NCBI GenBank assembly: GCA_023634235.1
Contig: JAMKCF010000001.1
Location: 30,484,920 to 30,548,919 of the forward strand
Length of the DNA: 64,000 bases
From: Pisaster brevispinus
Taxonomy: Eukaryota; Echinodermata; Asteroidea; Forcipulatida; Asteriidae
Direction of reading: 5' to 3'
Below, piece after piece: positions 44,600 through 54,347 of this stretch (within the stretch, counting starts at the first letter, position 1; every line of letters starts with the position of its first letter). Under the pieces are notes generated by a model. The model was not told where the DNA came from and did not search any database. It saw only the letters and a program-made list of their open reading frames with translations. The translations under genes and the position numbers were made by a program.

Positions 44600-45191
44600 C
44601 CATAGATGATTAATTTCATTTGATTAATTCTATTGTTTTTGTGACGTATTACAGAGAGACAATAAACCTCTTTATGTTGAACTCTACACAAGATTAACCA
44701 GTTGAATTTGCTGTATCATTTCAAACAAACTCAACAGAGAGAAAACAAAAGCAAGTTGTGTTGTGTCTATTAAAGAAAAGAAGAGAAGAGAGGAGGTAGA
44801 AGCCTAAAGGAGAGGATTAATTAAATTGAACATTTTAACAGGCAATCTTACCTCTGATCAGAAACTTGCAGCATGGCTCAGTGTAGTATAAGCATTCTGT
44901 GAGCTTCAGATTTCCTCTGGAATTGCCATTTACAGCGCCACCACAGGACCTGATCTGTCCAGGCTGCTCTGGGATTCTCTTCACTTATAGATGATGGTCA
45001 TCAAAGAAGAGATCACACTTGCAGGTTGTGACATCCTCATGGAATCCTTGAAAATTACATCAACGAAAAACAAAACAGATTGAAAGTGTTAGCTTCTTCT
45101 GAAACTGCATTTAGATGAAACACAAAACACAAAAATTTAATTGAAAAAAAGAAGAGATTATAATAGTTTTAGCTGCCTCTCAAGCAGCGGT
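44600..45191. other. Array spacer blocks
   Basis: Same blocks as 26220-26790, ending at the TTAA used by the following element. Confidence 0.55.
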
Positions 45192-45195
45192 TTAA

Positions 45196-45945
45196 CCCTT
45201 TCAATACCATTGTCGAGTTTACTCGACCGTGCGCCGTGTGTGCTTCCGTACCAATGTCGAGTTTACTCGACAAAAAAAGTCGCGGCCTTTGAGACCCTGT
45301 ATTTATTTTGTTTGGCACCCTCTGTTGTTGACCCTTATATAGACGGGTAGCTTGTTTATCAAGCTTTCCAATGGTGTGTATTGTATAGGGGGTCGCCATT
45401 ATGATTTTCCGAGAAAAACTACGTTGTGTGCTGCAGTACTTCCAGATTTCACGCTTCCGTTTTCCCGACAAAAAATCACCATCATGGCTGTTCGTGACCC
45501 GTAGGTTTTGGTTGAAATATTTGTCGTTAGTGACTCTGAATTAGACTTGAAAATATGTGAAGAACCTAGTGAAGATTCGGATGAAACTTGTGATGTTTCG
45601 TCGCAAGGTACGTTCAATGATGGCAGTGATCCTGACGATATACCGGTAGCTGGACCAAGCACTCCAACCGTTCAACGCCATGGGCATGGGCATGGGCTCG
45701 GCGGGCCTCGACCCATTCTTGCCGATCGAGGTGGCAAAGGACATGAAGATATTATATACAAATTTGACATCATATGAAAGATCATTTCATTAGCTACAAA
45801 TTGTATGCACAACGTTTTTCCACAAAAATATGTCTTCACACAGAAAATCAAGATTGAAAAAAGTGAACACTGCACTTTGCTTTTTGTGTGAAAAAATGCG
45901 GTACACAGCAGTGTGACCCCTGTAAACAATGCGGTATTGAAAGGG
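45196..45945. mobile_element. piggyBac-like element, 750 bp, TTAA target
   Basis: TTAA flanks at 45192-45195 and 45946-45949; ends CCCTTTCAATACC and GGTATTGAAAGGG. The paralogue at ~26797 has a single TTAA in the same context (GCAGCGGTTTAAAAATAAG), which is the empty site. The + strand 45520-45690 encodes an acidic Ser-rich stretch (DSELDLKICEEPSEDSDETC) like the N-terminus of piggyBac transposases, but the catalytic part is missing. Near the left end, the 16-bp palindrome GTCGAGTTTACTCGAC occurs twice. Confidence 0.87.
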
Positions 45946-45949
45946 TTAA

Positions 45950-46825
45950 ATATAAGTTCCACTTCAAATGTGATTCTCTGATCAAAGAACTTTGGCTGCA
46001 GGGCAGATTCATTACAGAGTTTGAACATCAGTCTGGAAAGAGTAGCTAGTTATATGAGGAATGCAGTACAATGAGGGACTTTGACAAAATTACAGGTGCT
46101 AGAAGACATAGCGAGCAGTTTGAAGTGCCTGGGAAAATTGTGATACAAAATGTTTGCACTGACGCAATGAGGTACACTTTATGTGAAAAAGTAACCCCGC
46201 CCCAAAATGTGCAAAAAACTTTCAATTCTCACTGTTTAAATTTGATTATAGTGTTGTATGTTGCACAAAAAGGGCCAAGTGCAAGTGATGTCAAATCTGA
46301 CTGAGAGCCATTGGCTTTGTGATATTCTGATAGTTACTGACAGATAAATTGTGTGCAGATTTTAACATGCTTGTGTCATTCACATATATTTGTCCAGAGA
46401 TGCAATGTCATTTTCACACTAACACAACAGTTCACCTTTCTGGCATTCTCCCAATACAGCCACTCTCTACCTTAAATGTAAAAATTGATTCTTAAAAAAC
46501 CCACTTTTAGACAATTTACTCTCAAACTTCTACAACAATGGAGACCATCAAGTGTTATTTATGTGAAATCTATTCAACCAGTGGTTTTGCTCCAATAATT
46601 TTTATTTTAAAAGCGTTGACTGCAATTCCTGTTCAAGGAAAACAAAAACTGCGCAATGTAATTCTTGCAAATATTGATTGTAAAACTACCTTGACACAAC
46701 TGGTTCTTCAACCAAATAAAAAAGGACATAAAGCGTTACTAAAAAGAGGAAAAGAGTTTAGATTGGCATAATAGAGGCATTGCTTTCTCTCCAACCGTTA
46801 CTAAAATTAAATTGATTTTAAGGAA
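45950..46825. other. Array spacer (duplicate of 26797-27690)
   Basis: Colinear with 26797-27690. The cysteine-rich relic at 46538 has a one-base loss that shifts the frame. The duplication ends near 46825 within a GGAAACC tract. Confidence 0.55.
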
Positions 46826-47075
46826 ACCGAATGGCTGTTGTTTTTTTTCATCTACAGAGACAAGTTTCTACGTCAACTTTATGCAATTATTAGTCATCAT
46901 GAATATTTATCTCATACGAAAACCACAAAAGGACCAATCAAATTCTATGAAGTGTCTTCATGTTTACCTTCTTGTTACTTACATCACCGCCGTCAGTACT
47001 TAAGAGGCAGCGTTTGCTCTATATTTCTTCAGTCACTACAGCCAGCCTTAACAGTCATCCTGTTCTTTCACTAGT
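46826..47075 (+). other. Unrecognised segment with possible exon remnant
   Basis: Unique in this window. After TTTTCATCTACAG, a plausible splice acceptor, the + strand is open and reads DKFLRQLYAIISHHEYLS, then a KGPIKFYEVSSCLPSCYLHH segment, to about 47072. The bias toward charged and aromatic residues looks coding. I cannot name the family. It could be a further exon of the same unknown gene as the cysteine-rich relic 300 bp upstream. Confidence 0.3.
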
Positions 47076-47079
47076 TAGT

Positions 47080-47190
47080 AATTTTTGTATTTTGCTAACT
47101 TATCTGATTCTACCTTTTTTTGTATTGTAGGCTCTCCATTTATGGAGGTTTTGTTTGAAATAAATGAATAAATAAAATAAACAAATATAT
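47080..47190 (+). repeat. Array downstream repeat, 3' half only
   Basis: Contains the tail GGCTCTCCATTTATGGAGG then TTTGTTTGAAATAAATGAAT; the first half is absent. Confidence 0.5.
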
Positions 47191-47323
47191 CAGTACTGAA
47201 AGGGTAGCTTAGTCTGGGTAGACATGATTGTAAAAATTTAAAATGGACAGAATGATTTCTGCTGGAAGAAATCCACTTTGATGTTACTTTTAAATAGTTG
47301 CAGTACAATGAGGGACTGTTGAA

Positions 47324-47437
47324 ACACACTAAAGGTTGGCAGCAGATATTAGATTATTTTCCATCCTTTATGGAGTTCTGAGCATATCATTCCCAAGAAT
47401 AATGGATAACCTGCTCAGTCTGCTGCCACCTAGTGTC
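47324..47437. mobile_element. Small TIR element (MITE), CTCF-like TIR family
   Basis: Left TIR ACACTAAAGGTTGGCAGCAG, right TIR CTGCTGCCACCTAGTGTC; the interior is closest to the 5812 copy. Confidence 0.66.
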
Positions 47438-47624
47438 ACTGAGTCTTTAATTAAGTGGTAATTTATTACAAACATAATGATGTAATTGCAATATCCAACA
47501 GCTTTGATTCATCAGACTGGTCAAGATGACAAGTTAAAAAATGGAATTGATACTCATTTGAATCCCTTCCGTCAGATAAAAGCGGTTTGCGGTAGCAATA
47601 TGAGATTAAACATTTATCGTGGTA

Positions 47625-47790
47625 TGCCTGATTTCATGCTATGACTGATAAGCTAGACAGTGCAGTACTCATTCCAACACCATATGTCCACTCAACACCC
47701 ACTATTGTTGGGCTCTGAGTATAGTGCAATGCCTGACTCCATGCTAAGCAAGATCAATTTGACAAAGCAGTAGTACTCAGTTCAACACAA
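47625..47790. repeat. Minisatellite, ~100 bp period (about 1.5 units)
   Basis: Degenerate copy with CAGTGCAGTACTCATTCCAA. Confidence 0.55.
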
Positions 47791-47799
47791 TTTAATGAC

Positions 47800-48520
47800 T
47801 TAAAACTCTAGATGATTAATTCTAATTTTAATTCTGTTGTTTTAATGGTGTATTATTACAGAGAGACAATAGACCTTGTAATGTTGAAAACCACACAAGA
47901 TTAACCAGTTAGATTTGTTGTATCATTTTAAACAATTAACTCAACAGAGAAAAAACAAAAGCAAGTTGTGTATTAGAGAAAAGAAAAGAAGAGAGGAAGT
48001 AGATGCCAATAGGATAGGATTAATTAAATTGAACATTTTAACAAGCAATTTTACCTCTGATCAGAAACTTGCAGCATGGCTCAGTGTAGTACAAGCATTC
48101 TGTGAGCTTCAGATTTCCTCTGGAATTGCCATTTACAGCGCCACCACAGGACCTGATCTGTCCAGGCTGCTCTGAGATTCTCTTCACTGGTAGATTAAAA
48201 AATTAAAAAGAGATCACACTTGCAGGTTGTGACGAAATCATTGCATTCTTGAAAATTTCACTGAAAAATAAAAGAGATGGAAATAGTTAGCTTCTTCTGA
48301 AACAGTTTGATGAATAGTATAGCTTCAACTGCGATTATCTCATCAGAGCTTTTTGGCTGCAGGTCTCATTGCTCTCAGAAACAGATGACAATAACAAGAT
48401 ATAATTATCACTTGAAGGTAGGGTCATAGATTAGTTTTTGTCAACGAATGCTGAATTATAGGCCAAATTAAAAAAGGAAGATACAATAAAAGTCACATGT
48501 GTAAGTTTATGCTGAATACA
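47800..48520. other. Array spacer blocks, no gene
   Basis: Same blocks as 6420-7130, ending at the hAT target site. Confidence 0.55.
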
Positions 48521-49188
48521 GTGTCTAGCAGTGCTGTAGTCGAGTCCACACCAGCCGAGTTCGAGTCCGAGTCCGAGTCCCTATTGTCCGAGTCCGAGTC
48601 CGAGTCCGAGTCCGAGACCAAGTCCTCCCCCTCGAGTCCGAGTCATCTGCTGTCTGAGTCTGAGTCAGAGTCTGAGTCCATGTTGTCTACATCTAAGTTT
48701 TAGTCCTAACCATAATGTCCGAATCCAAGTTGCATTGTATCTTAGTAGTTGAAATTTTGACTTTGCAATTAAAAGCTTTTTACTAGGCAATTAACTACAG
48801 ACAAAAATAGTCTTAACTACAATCATTTCATGGTGAATAAAACAAGTGTTTATTTGAATGTTCACACTGAGTATAGACTGGCATCTCAGTGACTATTTTA
48901 ACTTGATCTCCTAGGTTCTGATAAAAGAGCCAGTGGCTTGCAACTCTGCGTTTTTGTCATTATGGTCTGGTCTTCTTTAGATGATGGTCAGAGCGTACTT
49001 ATTGAAATACCCAGCAGCAACTTGCAAACCACCGATTAATTTTTCAAAACATTCTACAACTCTACAAGAGCGTTACCAAACTCCAGAGGTGAAACTTTCC
49101 CATCTTGTCCGACTATCAATGATATGAAAAACAAACAATTTGTAGGTCAAGGCCATTTTAAATTTGAATAATGGGTTTTTCTGGCATG

Positions 49189-49563
49189 AAAGGCACTGGA
49201 CACTTTTGGTAACGACTCAAAACAAATATTAGCATAACAACTTAATTGGTATCAAGCAATGGAGAGCTGTTGATAGTATAAAACATTGTAGGAAATGACT
49301 CCCTCTGAAGTAACAGAGTCTTTGAGAAAGACGTAATTTCTCACTAAAATATTTGAATTTGAAAAAGACTTCAGGCCTGAAGTCTTTTTCAGGCATCAGA
49401 AAGCACACAAATTTGGGCAACGAGGGTGTTTTTTCTTTCATTATTTTCTTGCAACCAAATGAGCTCAAATTTTCACAGATTTGTTATTTATATGCATAAA
49501 TGTTGGGATACACCAAGTGACAATACTGGTCTTTGACAATTACCAAAGGTGTCCAGTGCCTTT
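49189..49563. mobile_element. MITE nested in the hAT element, ~374 bp
   Basis: Inverted ends AAAGGCACTGGACAC...TTTGGTAA and TTACCAAAGGTGTCCAGTGC. It has a central palindrome AGACTTCAGGCCTGAAGTCT. No ORF. I recall similar elements from echinoderm sequences, but this was not searched. Confidence 0.8.
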
Positions 49564-49630
49564 AATTTATTTATCTGGAACTGGTCATAGCTTCTTATGT
49601 TGATTGAAATTGAAATTAAATTGTATGTGT

Positions 49631-49825
49631 TTACAGAATATGCTCATTGCATTTCATGAACATAAGGGTTTCAAGCATCATTGATGACAGGCTAGCCCTA
49701 TGAGGTCGCATGATAATCCCTCCACAGCTAAAAATCCTCTCAACAGGGGCACTGCTAAGAGAACTTTTACAGCAATGGCATGAAGTGCGGGATACTTTTG
49801 CTTTTTCCGTCCAGTTTTTGGACAA
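49631..49825 (-). pseudogene. hAT transposase C-terminal dimerisation domain remnant
   Basis: The - strand reads SSAPVERIFSCGGIIMRPHR then a SLSSMMLETLMFMKCN segment, the classic hATC dimerisation motif of hAT transposases. The upstream catalytic part is not found, and the sequence before it shifts frame near 49780. Not functional. Confidence 0.85.
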
Positions 49826-50500
49826 CTGTATTCTTTGTGTGCACGGTATCCAAACATTATTACTCTGGAGCCTGGTGACATGTTTACTGATTGTTTTTTT
49901 ATATTAAAAAAGAAGAAGGCCAAAACGTGTAGTAGAAGTTTCAACTACACAAAACATGCAGTACGTGCACCGACCCAAACAGCTAAAACAGTACACACAA
50001 CTACACCAGTGCTGTACTACACATCACGCACGTGAATCCACAAGACCCCACGCATGCCGTCGTTACAACTCAAGTACATGCAATATAAACACAAGGCGAT
50101 AAGTGTGCTAAAAAATTGTGTATGTTTACCAGGCACTAGGCAGTATCGGTCTCTGGTAGAAAATGGTCCTTGTGCGAACTTGGCCGGCAAGCTGTATTGA
50201 CGCGATGTTGAGCTATTGCGATACATACGACGGGGAAACAGGCAGTAATGGAAATGGGAACTTTGACAAAAACATTTTATTCGACAAATGCAAGGGCACT
50301 ATTGAAGGTCAAGTTACGTGATTTTTCCAGATTTTTGCCAATCTCGAGCCGGTCTCGAGTCGAGTCATGCCGAGTCCCATGGTCCGAGTCCGAGTCACGG
50401 TGCTCCAAGTCCGATTCCAAGTCCGAGACCACAAAAAAATGGACTTGAGACCGGTCTCGAGTCCGAGTCCGGCCTCGAGACCTCCAGCACTTGTGTCTAG

Positions 50501-50860
50501 AGCAAAACCTGTCACAGTAAATGTCAAACTTAACCGCATTTAGTGAGCTGACAGTGGGTACCAACCGCATCTATGGCCTAATCATTCACGAATGGACGCC
50601 AACCCAAAAGAAACGACAAAGAAATCTGAGAAACAATTCAGGCATGATTCCTTTCTCAGATTCAAACGTTTTGGGGTTAAAGATTATCAAAACCATATTA
50701 CTTTAATCAATAACAAAATATGTGCCTATGAAGTTCTGAAAACAAACACATCTTCCCAAGTACATGAGCAATCTGTGATGATGAGAAGATATGATCCAGG
50801 TATGATGAGACTGAAACATATTTCAATTGTCCAAAGTCTCCTAAATTAGCTGCTTGGCCA
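50501..50860. other. Array spacer block
   Basis: Continues the block interrupted by the hAT element (AGCAAAACCTGTCACAGT), matching 36110-36470. No gene. Confidence 0.55.
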
Positions 50861-51520
50861 TAGCAAGCTAGGTTTCTTTCTCTCCATCAGGCCTGTCAGT
50901 AAACATTTCTTAATTTTTTAGAAACGCCCTTTATGACCAAACGCCCAATAAACTCGTGCAGCGCTTACCAGTAAAGTATTACATTGTAAATATTGATTGT
51001 GCGGTTCACACGACCATCTCAACTTGAAGGTCAGGCCGTTATGAAGGCAATTAATCTGCCTAAGCTGGGCTCCTTTCTCTCCATGAAGACTGCCAGTAAT
51101 TTCAAAGTCTTCTGAATTTTTCATTTAGGCACTTTATTACCAAAACATCAACTAAATACATGCAGTGCTTACCAGTAAAGTAATTACCAAAATCTACACT
51201 AACTTCTCGCAGTGCTAGTAACCACTAAAGTAAACTAGTATTGATTTTGCGGTCCAAACGACCAACTCGACTTGAAAGTTTGATCATTATGAAAGTGTAT
51301 ACTCTGCCTCAGCTAGGCTCCTTTCTCTCCATCAGGGCTGCCAGTAAATTCTGAATATTTTAGAAAGGCCCTTAATTGCCAAAACATATACTTAACTCGG
51401 CAGTGCTTACCAGTAAAGTATTCAATTGTAAGTATTGATTGTGTGGTCCAAACGACCATCTCAACTTGAAAGTCTGGCCATTATAAAAGTGAACACTCTG
51501 CCTAAGCATGGATATGGAGT
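50861..51520 (+). repeat. Tandem upstream repeat (about 3 copies)
   Basis: Three units arranged as at 40051-40700. Confidence 0.72.
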
Positions 51521-51544
51521 ATAAGTAATTAAGAACCCAATAAA

Positions 51545-51680
51545 ATTTCATAATGGATATCTGTTCACAACAAACGATCAAGGAAACCTTGTGCACAGTA
51601 ATTTGCACAGCTATTTGCACAGCTATTTGCATAGTAATTTGGATGTGCCTGGTGGTTTATTTCCTGCCATTATTACTTCC
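51545..51680 (+). pseudogene. Fibrinogen-domain relic with internal short repeats
   Basis: CATAATGGATATCTGTTCAC context with three tandem copies of a TTTGCACAGCTA-type 12-mer (about 51600-51635), then GTGCCTGGTGGTTTATT. Confidence 0.55.
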
Positions 51681-51809
51681 AAGGTTTTCAATAATATTGT
51701 CTGAGAACAGTACAGCCAATTAAAACCCACAACTGATGATTTTGTTTCTTATTTTCAAGCTTATACCAGTGTTTGGTCAATTGTTAATATCTCATTGCTG
51801 TAGAAACGG

Positions 51810-51817
51810 TGACGTCA
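51810..51817 (+). promoter_or_regulatory. CRE-like box upstream of the 51996 gene
   Basis: Perfect TGACGTCA, 186 bp before the chosen ATG. Confidence 0.6.
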
Positions 51818-51995
51818 ATGGGTGGAGCATATACTGAAATAAAACTGTTTGTGACAAAAGATTTGGTTCACTTTAACCAATAATATTTGTAAAAGACTAA
51901 CTGCCAGAGTCAGGCAATTTGAAAGTAATGGGGAAAAACCAAACAGCATATTTTTTATCTGATACATTTAAGAATTGGATCCACAAATGTTCATC

Positions 51996-52979
51996 ATGGA
52001 AGTTAACATCACAATCCTGTTTCTGATTTTGATGGTACAATCCTGCCAGAGTGAAAACCAACAACGATTCATCGAAACATTCTACTTGGCTGAAAATGGA
52101 GCCTTACTGAATCACGTGTTTCAGTTGAAGACTGTATCTTCCCCTGTGATCTGTGGGCGAGACTGCTCTATGGATCCACAGTGTGCATCATTCAACTATC
52201 ACATCATAAGAGGTATTTGTGAGTTGAATAATGCCAGCAGAGCTCACAGCCCTGATGACTTTGTTGAGATTCAAGGGAGTGCCTACTATGATGACAACTT
52301 GGACACTTTGTCATTTTCACTACCCAGCACTACCAGTTATAGTAGTTGTCTGGAGATGTATCAAGCTGGTTACCGCATCAATGGTTTATTCACCATCTTT
52401 CCTACAAGTCTAACTGATGGGTTACAGGTTTATTGTGATATGAAGACAGATGGAGGAGGCTGGATCGTGTTCCAGAGGAGACAAGATGGCTCAGTTGACT
52501 TTTACTGTACCTGGGCCGAATACCAATCTGGCTTTGGTGATCTACAGAATGAGTTCTGGTTGGGGAATGATATTCTGCGTGACCTTACTGGATCAGGTCA
52601 TTGGCAACTCAGAGTAGATATGGAAGATTGGGAGTCCAACACAGCTTGGGCTTCTTATGGTGAGTTTGCTGTTAAAGGTGACAAGTACACTCTCCATATT
52701 AGTTCATATGATGCTCAGAGTACAGCGGGTGATGCAATGAACTATCATAATGGACATCCATTCTCAACAAAGGAGCGAGACAATGATACACAATCAGATA
52801 ATTGTGCAGAGGTGTATCAAGGCAGCTGGTGGTTCTGGAAATGCTTTTGGGCTCATCTTAATGGTAAATACTACCCACAGGCAGATGTGGACTTTGGACA
52901 GGGACTACAATGGCACACCTGGAGGCACCAATACTACTCCCTGAAGAAATGCAGCATGAAAATACGGCAAATGATATAA
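51996..52979 (+). CDS. Secreted PAN-fibrinogen lectin-like protein, subfamily B, divergent pocket
   Basis: Intact 327-residue ORF and the last full gene of the array. The domain order is as in its relatives. Distinct features: an additional cysteine at residue 171 (DFYCTW, others DFYRTW), KTDGGGW for ETDGGGW, and a changed calcium-site segment KERDND where others have KDQDND, so the first acidic ligand is Glu and the loop residue Arg. The following pocket reads QGSWWFWKC and YYPQADVDFGQG. These changes cluster where FReD lectins contact ligand, so binding specificity may differ; that is inference. An upstream ATG lies at 51987. It ends KIRQMI. Confidence 0.93.
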   Translation: MEVNITILFLILMVQSCQSENQQRFIETFYLAENGALLNHVFQLKTVSSPVICGRDCSMDPQCASFNYHIIRGICELNNASRAHSPDDFVEIQGSAYYDDNLDTLSFSLPSTTSYSSCLEMYQAGYRINGLFTIFPTSLTDGLQVYCDMKTDGGGWIVFQRRQDGSVDFYCTWAEYQSGFGDLQNEFWLGNDILRDLTGSGHWQLRVDMEDWESNTAWASYGEFAVKGDKYTLHISSYDAQSTAGDAMNYHNGHPFSTKERDNDTQSDNCAEVYQGSWWFWKCFWAHLNGKYYPQADVDFGQGLQWHTWRHQYYSLKKCSMKIRQMI

Positions 52980-53133
52980 GTTCAAAGTATAACCCAGAGT
53001 TGGAGCACATTTTTTCAGTCATGCCATCAACTGACAGATGGTGCACCAGAACAAACAAATGTTGTTGTGAAAAAAATAAGTTGCAGCTGAACTAATTTTC
53101 AAACTGCTGTTGTAAAGACTGCTTACTAATTAG
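52980..53133. other. 3' flank of subfamily B gene, first part
   Basis: CCCAGAGTTGGAGCACATTT tract, interrupted by the LINE fragment. Confidence 0.55.
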
Positions 53134-53552
53134 ACAGAATTTTTTTAACACTAAAGTACATCTACATCTATCCAGCTACTTGTCAAAGCCTATTCAGCAT
53201 CTAGACAAGGGTGCGGCTGCCGACGGTGGACGGTTTGTGTGCTCAGTGTGTGCCAAAATATGTACAAAAATAGAGATATGTGCAAGTAAAAACATGACTC
53301 TGGATGCCTACTCGCATCTGATGGCCTCCTTGAACTGCTCCAAGGTGGGCAGCTCGATGATGTCTTGAGGAAGCTCATCCCAGTCTTTTATGGTGCGAGG
53401 AAAGAAGCTGTATTTGTATGAGTCTGACGATGTTCTTAGTCTTGTGAATTTCAGGCGATGTTGACTTCTGGTTGCTCTGGCCTTATTTTTGATGTAGTCT
53501 GGGAGAGGAATGGCTATCTGATGGTTGAGGATATTGTACATCATGACTAGTA
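53134..53552 (-). mobile_element. CR1/L2-like LINE 3' fragment, antisense, in the 3' flank
   Basis: The - strand encodes DYIKNKARATRSQHRLKF, then YKYSFFPRTIKDWDELP, the C-terminal end typical of CR1/L2-type LINE polymerases, followed by a stop and a short 3' end towards 53134. It splits the GACAGAAATATTTAGCTGAC tract that is intact in other B flanks. No clean target duplication is visible. Confidence 0.8.
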
Positions 53553-54003
53553 AAGCTGACTTCTTCTTGTTTAGAACAGCACTGTTAATCTTGCCATTGT
53601 TTTGATGAGTTACTAATTCAGAAACACACACGCCACCTTGTGAGAAAACAAAAGCGAGAAGACCACACAGAGCCATGTGTAAAAACTTCTGCATTCATCG
53701 CTTCGGGAAAAAGCTGAACCAATCAAGGTCAACAGATACATCATTTTTTATTAACATTTCTAAAGTAAGATATTTCTATGCTGATTTGTTGAATTGTGAG
53801 GCAAACAACGATTTCGCAGACAAGAATACCTTGATAGAGTCAGTATTAGTATTAGTATGCATGATGATTTCTCGCTGTTGAAATGCATTGTCAGTCCAAC
53901 CTTTTAGATGAAAATTCATCTGTACATTTAGTTATGAAAATTGTGTCAATCATGGTATTTGTGATAGTGTCAAAACAGTTTCATTTCTTGACAGATTTCT
54001 CAA
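53553..54003. other. 3' flank continued
   Basis: Rejoins the standard array flank (CTTCTTGTTTAGAACAGCAC). No gene. Confidence 0.55.
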
Positions 54004-54205
54004 ATAATGATCTTGACACTCTTGGACGGCTGCTCAGGTTGTTTTGACACTCTTTATTATTTGTCTGTATGGGCTGCGTGGTCGTCCCTGTGTGTCTGGG
54101 TTATTATGATTTGTATTTTGCGAATTTATCTGCTGGTACTTTTTCTTGTATTTTATCCTCTCCTTTTTTCTGGAGGTTTTGCTTGAAATAAATGAACAAT
54201 TTTAA
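54004..54205 (+). repeat. Array downstream repeat with retroelement-like tail
   Basis: Same family as 718-955; the ORF from 54008 is disrupted by small indels. Confidence 0.5.
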
Positions 54206-54347
54206 AAGATAAAGAAATCAGTACATTAAGAGTAGCTAGTTAGTCTGGGTAGACATGATCTAAACCGTTAAACAAAAAGTTTATTACTGGAAATAATCCA
54301 CATTGATGTTACTGTTAAATAGTTGCAGTACATTGAGGAACTGTAGA

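Larger units (their letters stand above)
48529..50492. mobile_element. hAT-type DNA transposon remnant, 1964 bp
   Basis: Flanked by the 8-bp duplication GTGTCTAG (48521-48528 and 50493-50500). The ends are CAGTGCTGTAG on the left and, in reverse complement, AAGTGCTGGAG on the right. An uninterrupted GCGTCTAGAGC at ~39698 is the empty site. Just inside both ends are runs of the hexamer GAGTCC. A - strand transposase C-terminus remains at 49640-49825. Most of the transposase is deleted, and another MITE is nested inside. Confidence 0.86.

Noticed and set aside
48540..48700. Ser/Glu-rich peptide encoded by the hexamer run
   Set aside because: Simple-repeat translation inside a transposon end; no gene evidence.
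53308..53694. A 128-codon - strand frame near the 51996 gene
   Set aside because: Its N-terminal third is antisense array flank and its C-terminal part is a LINE polymerase end; it is a chance fusion across an insertion, not a gene.
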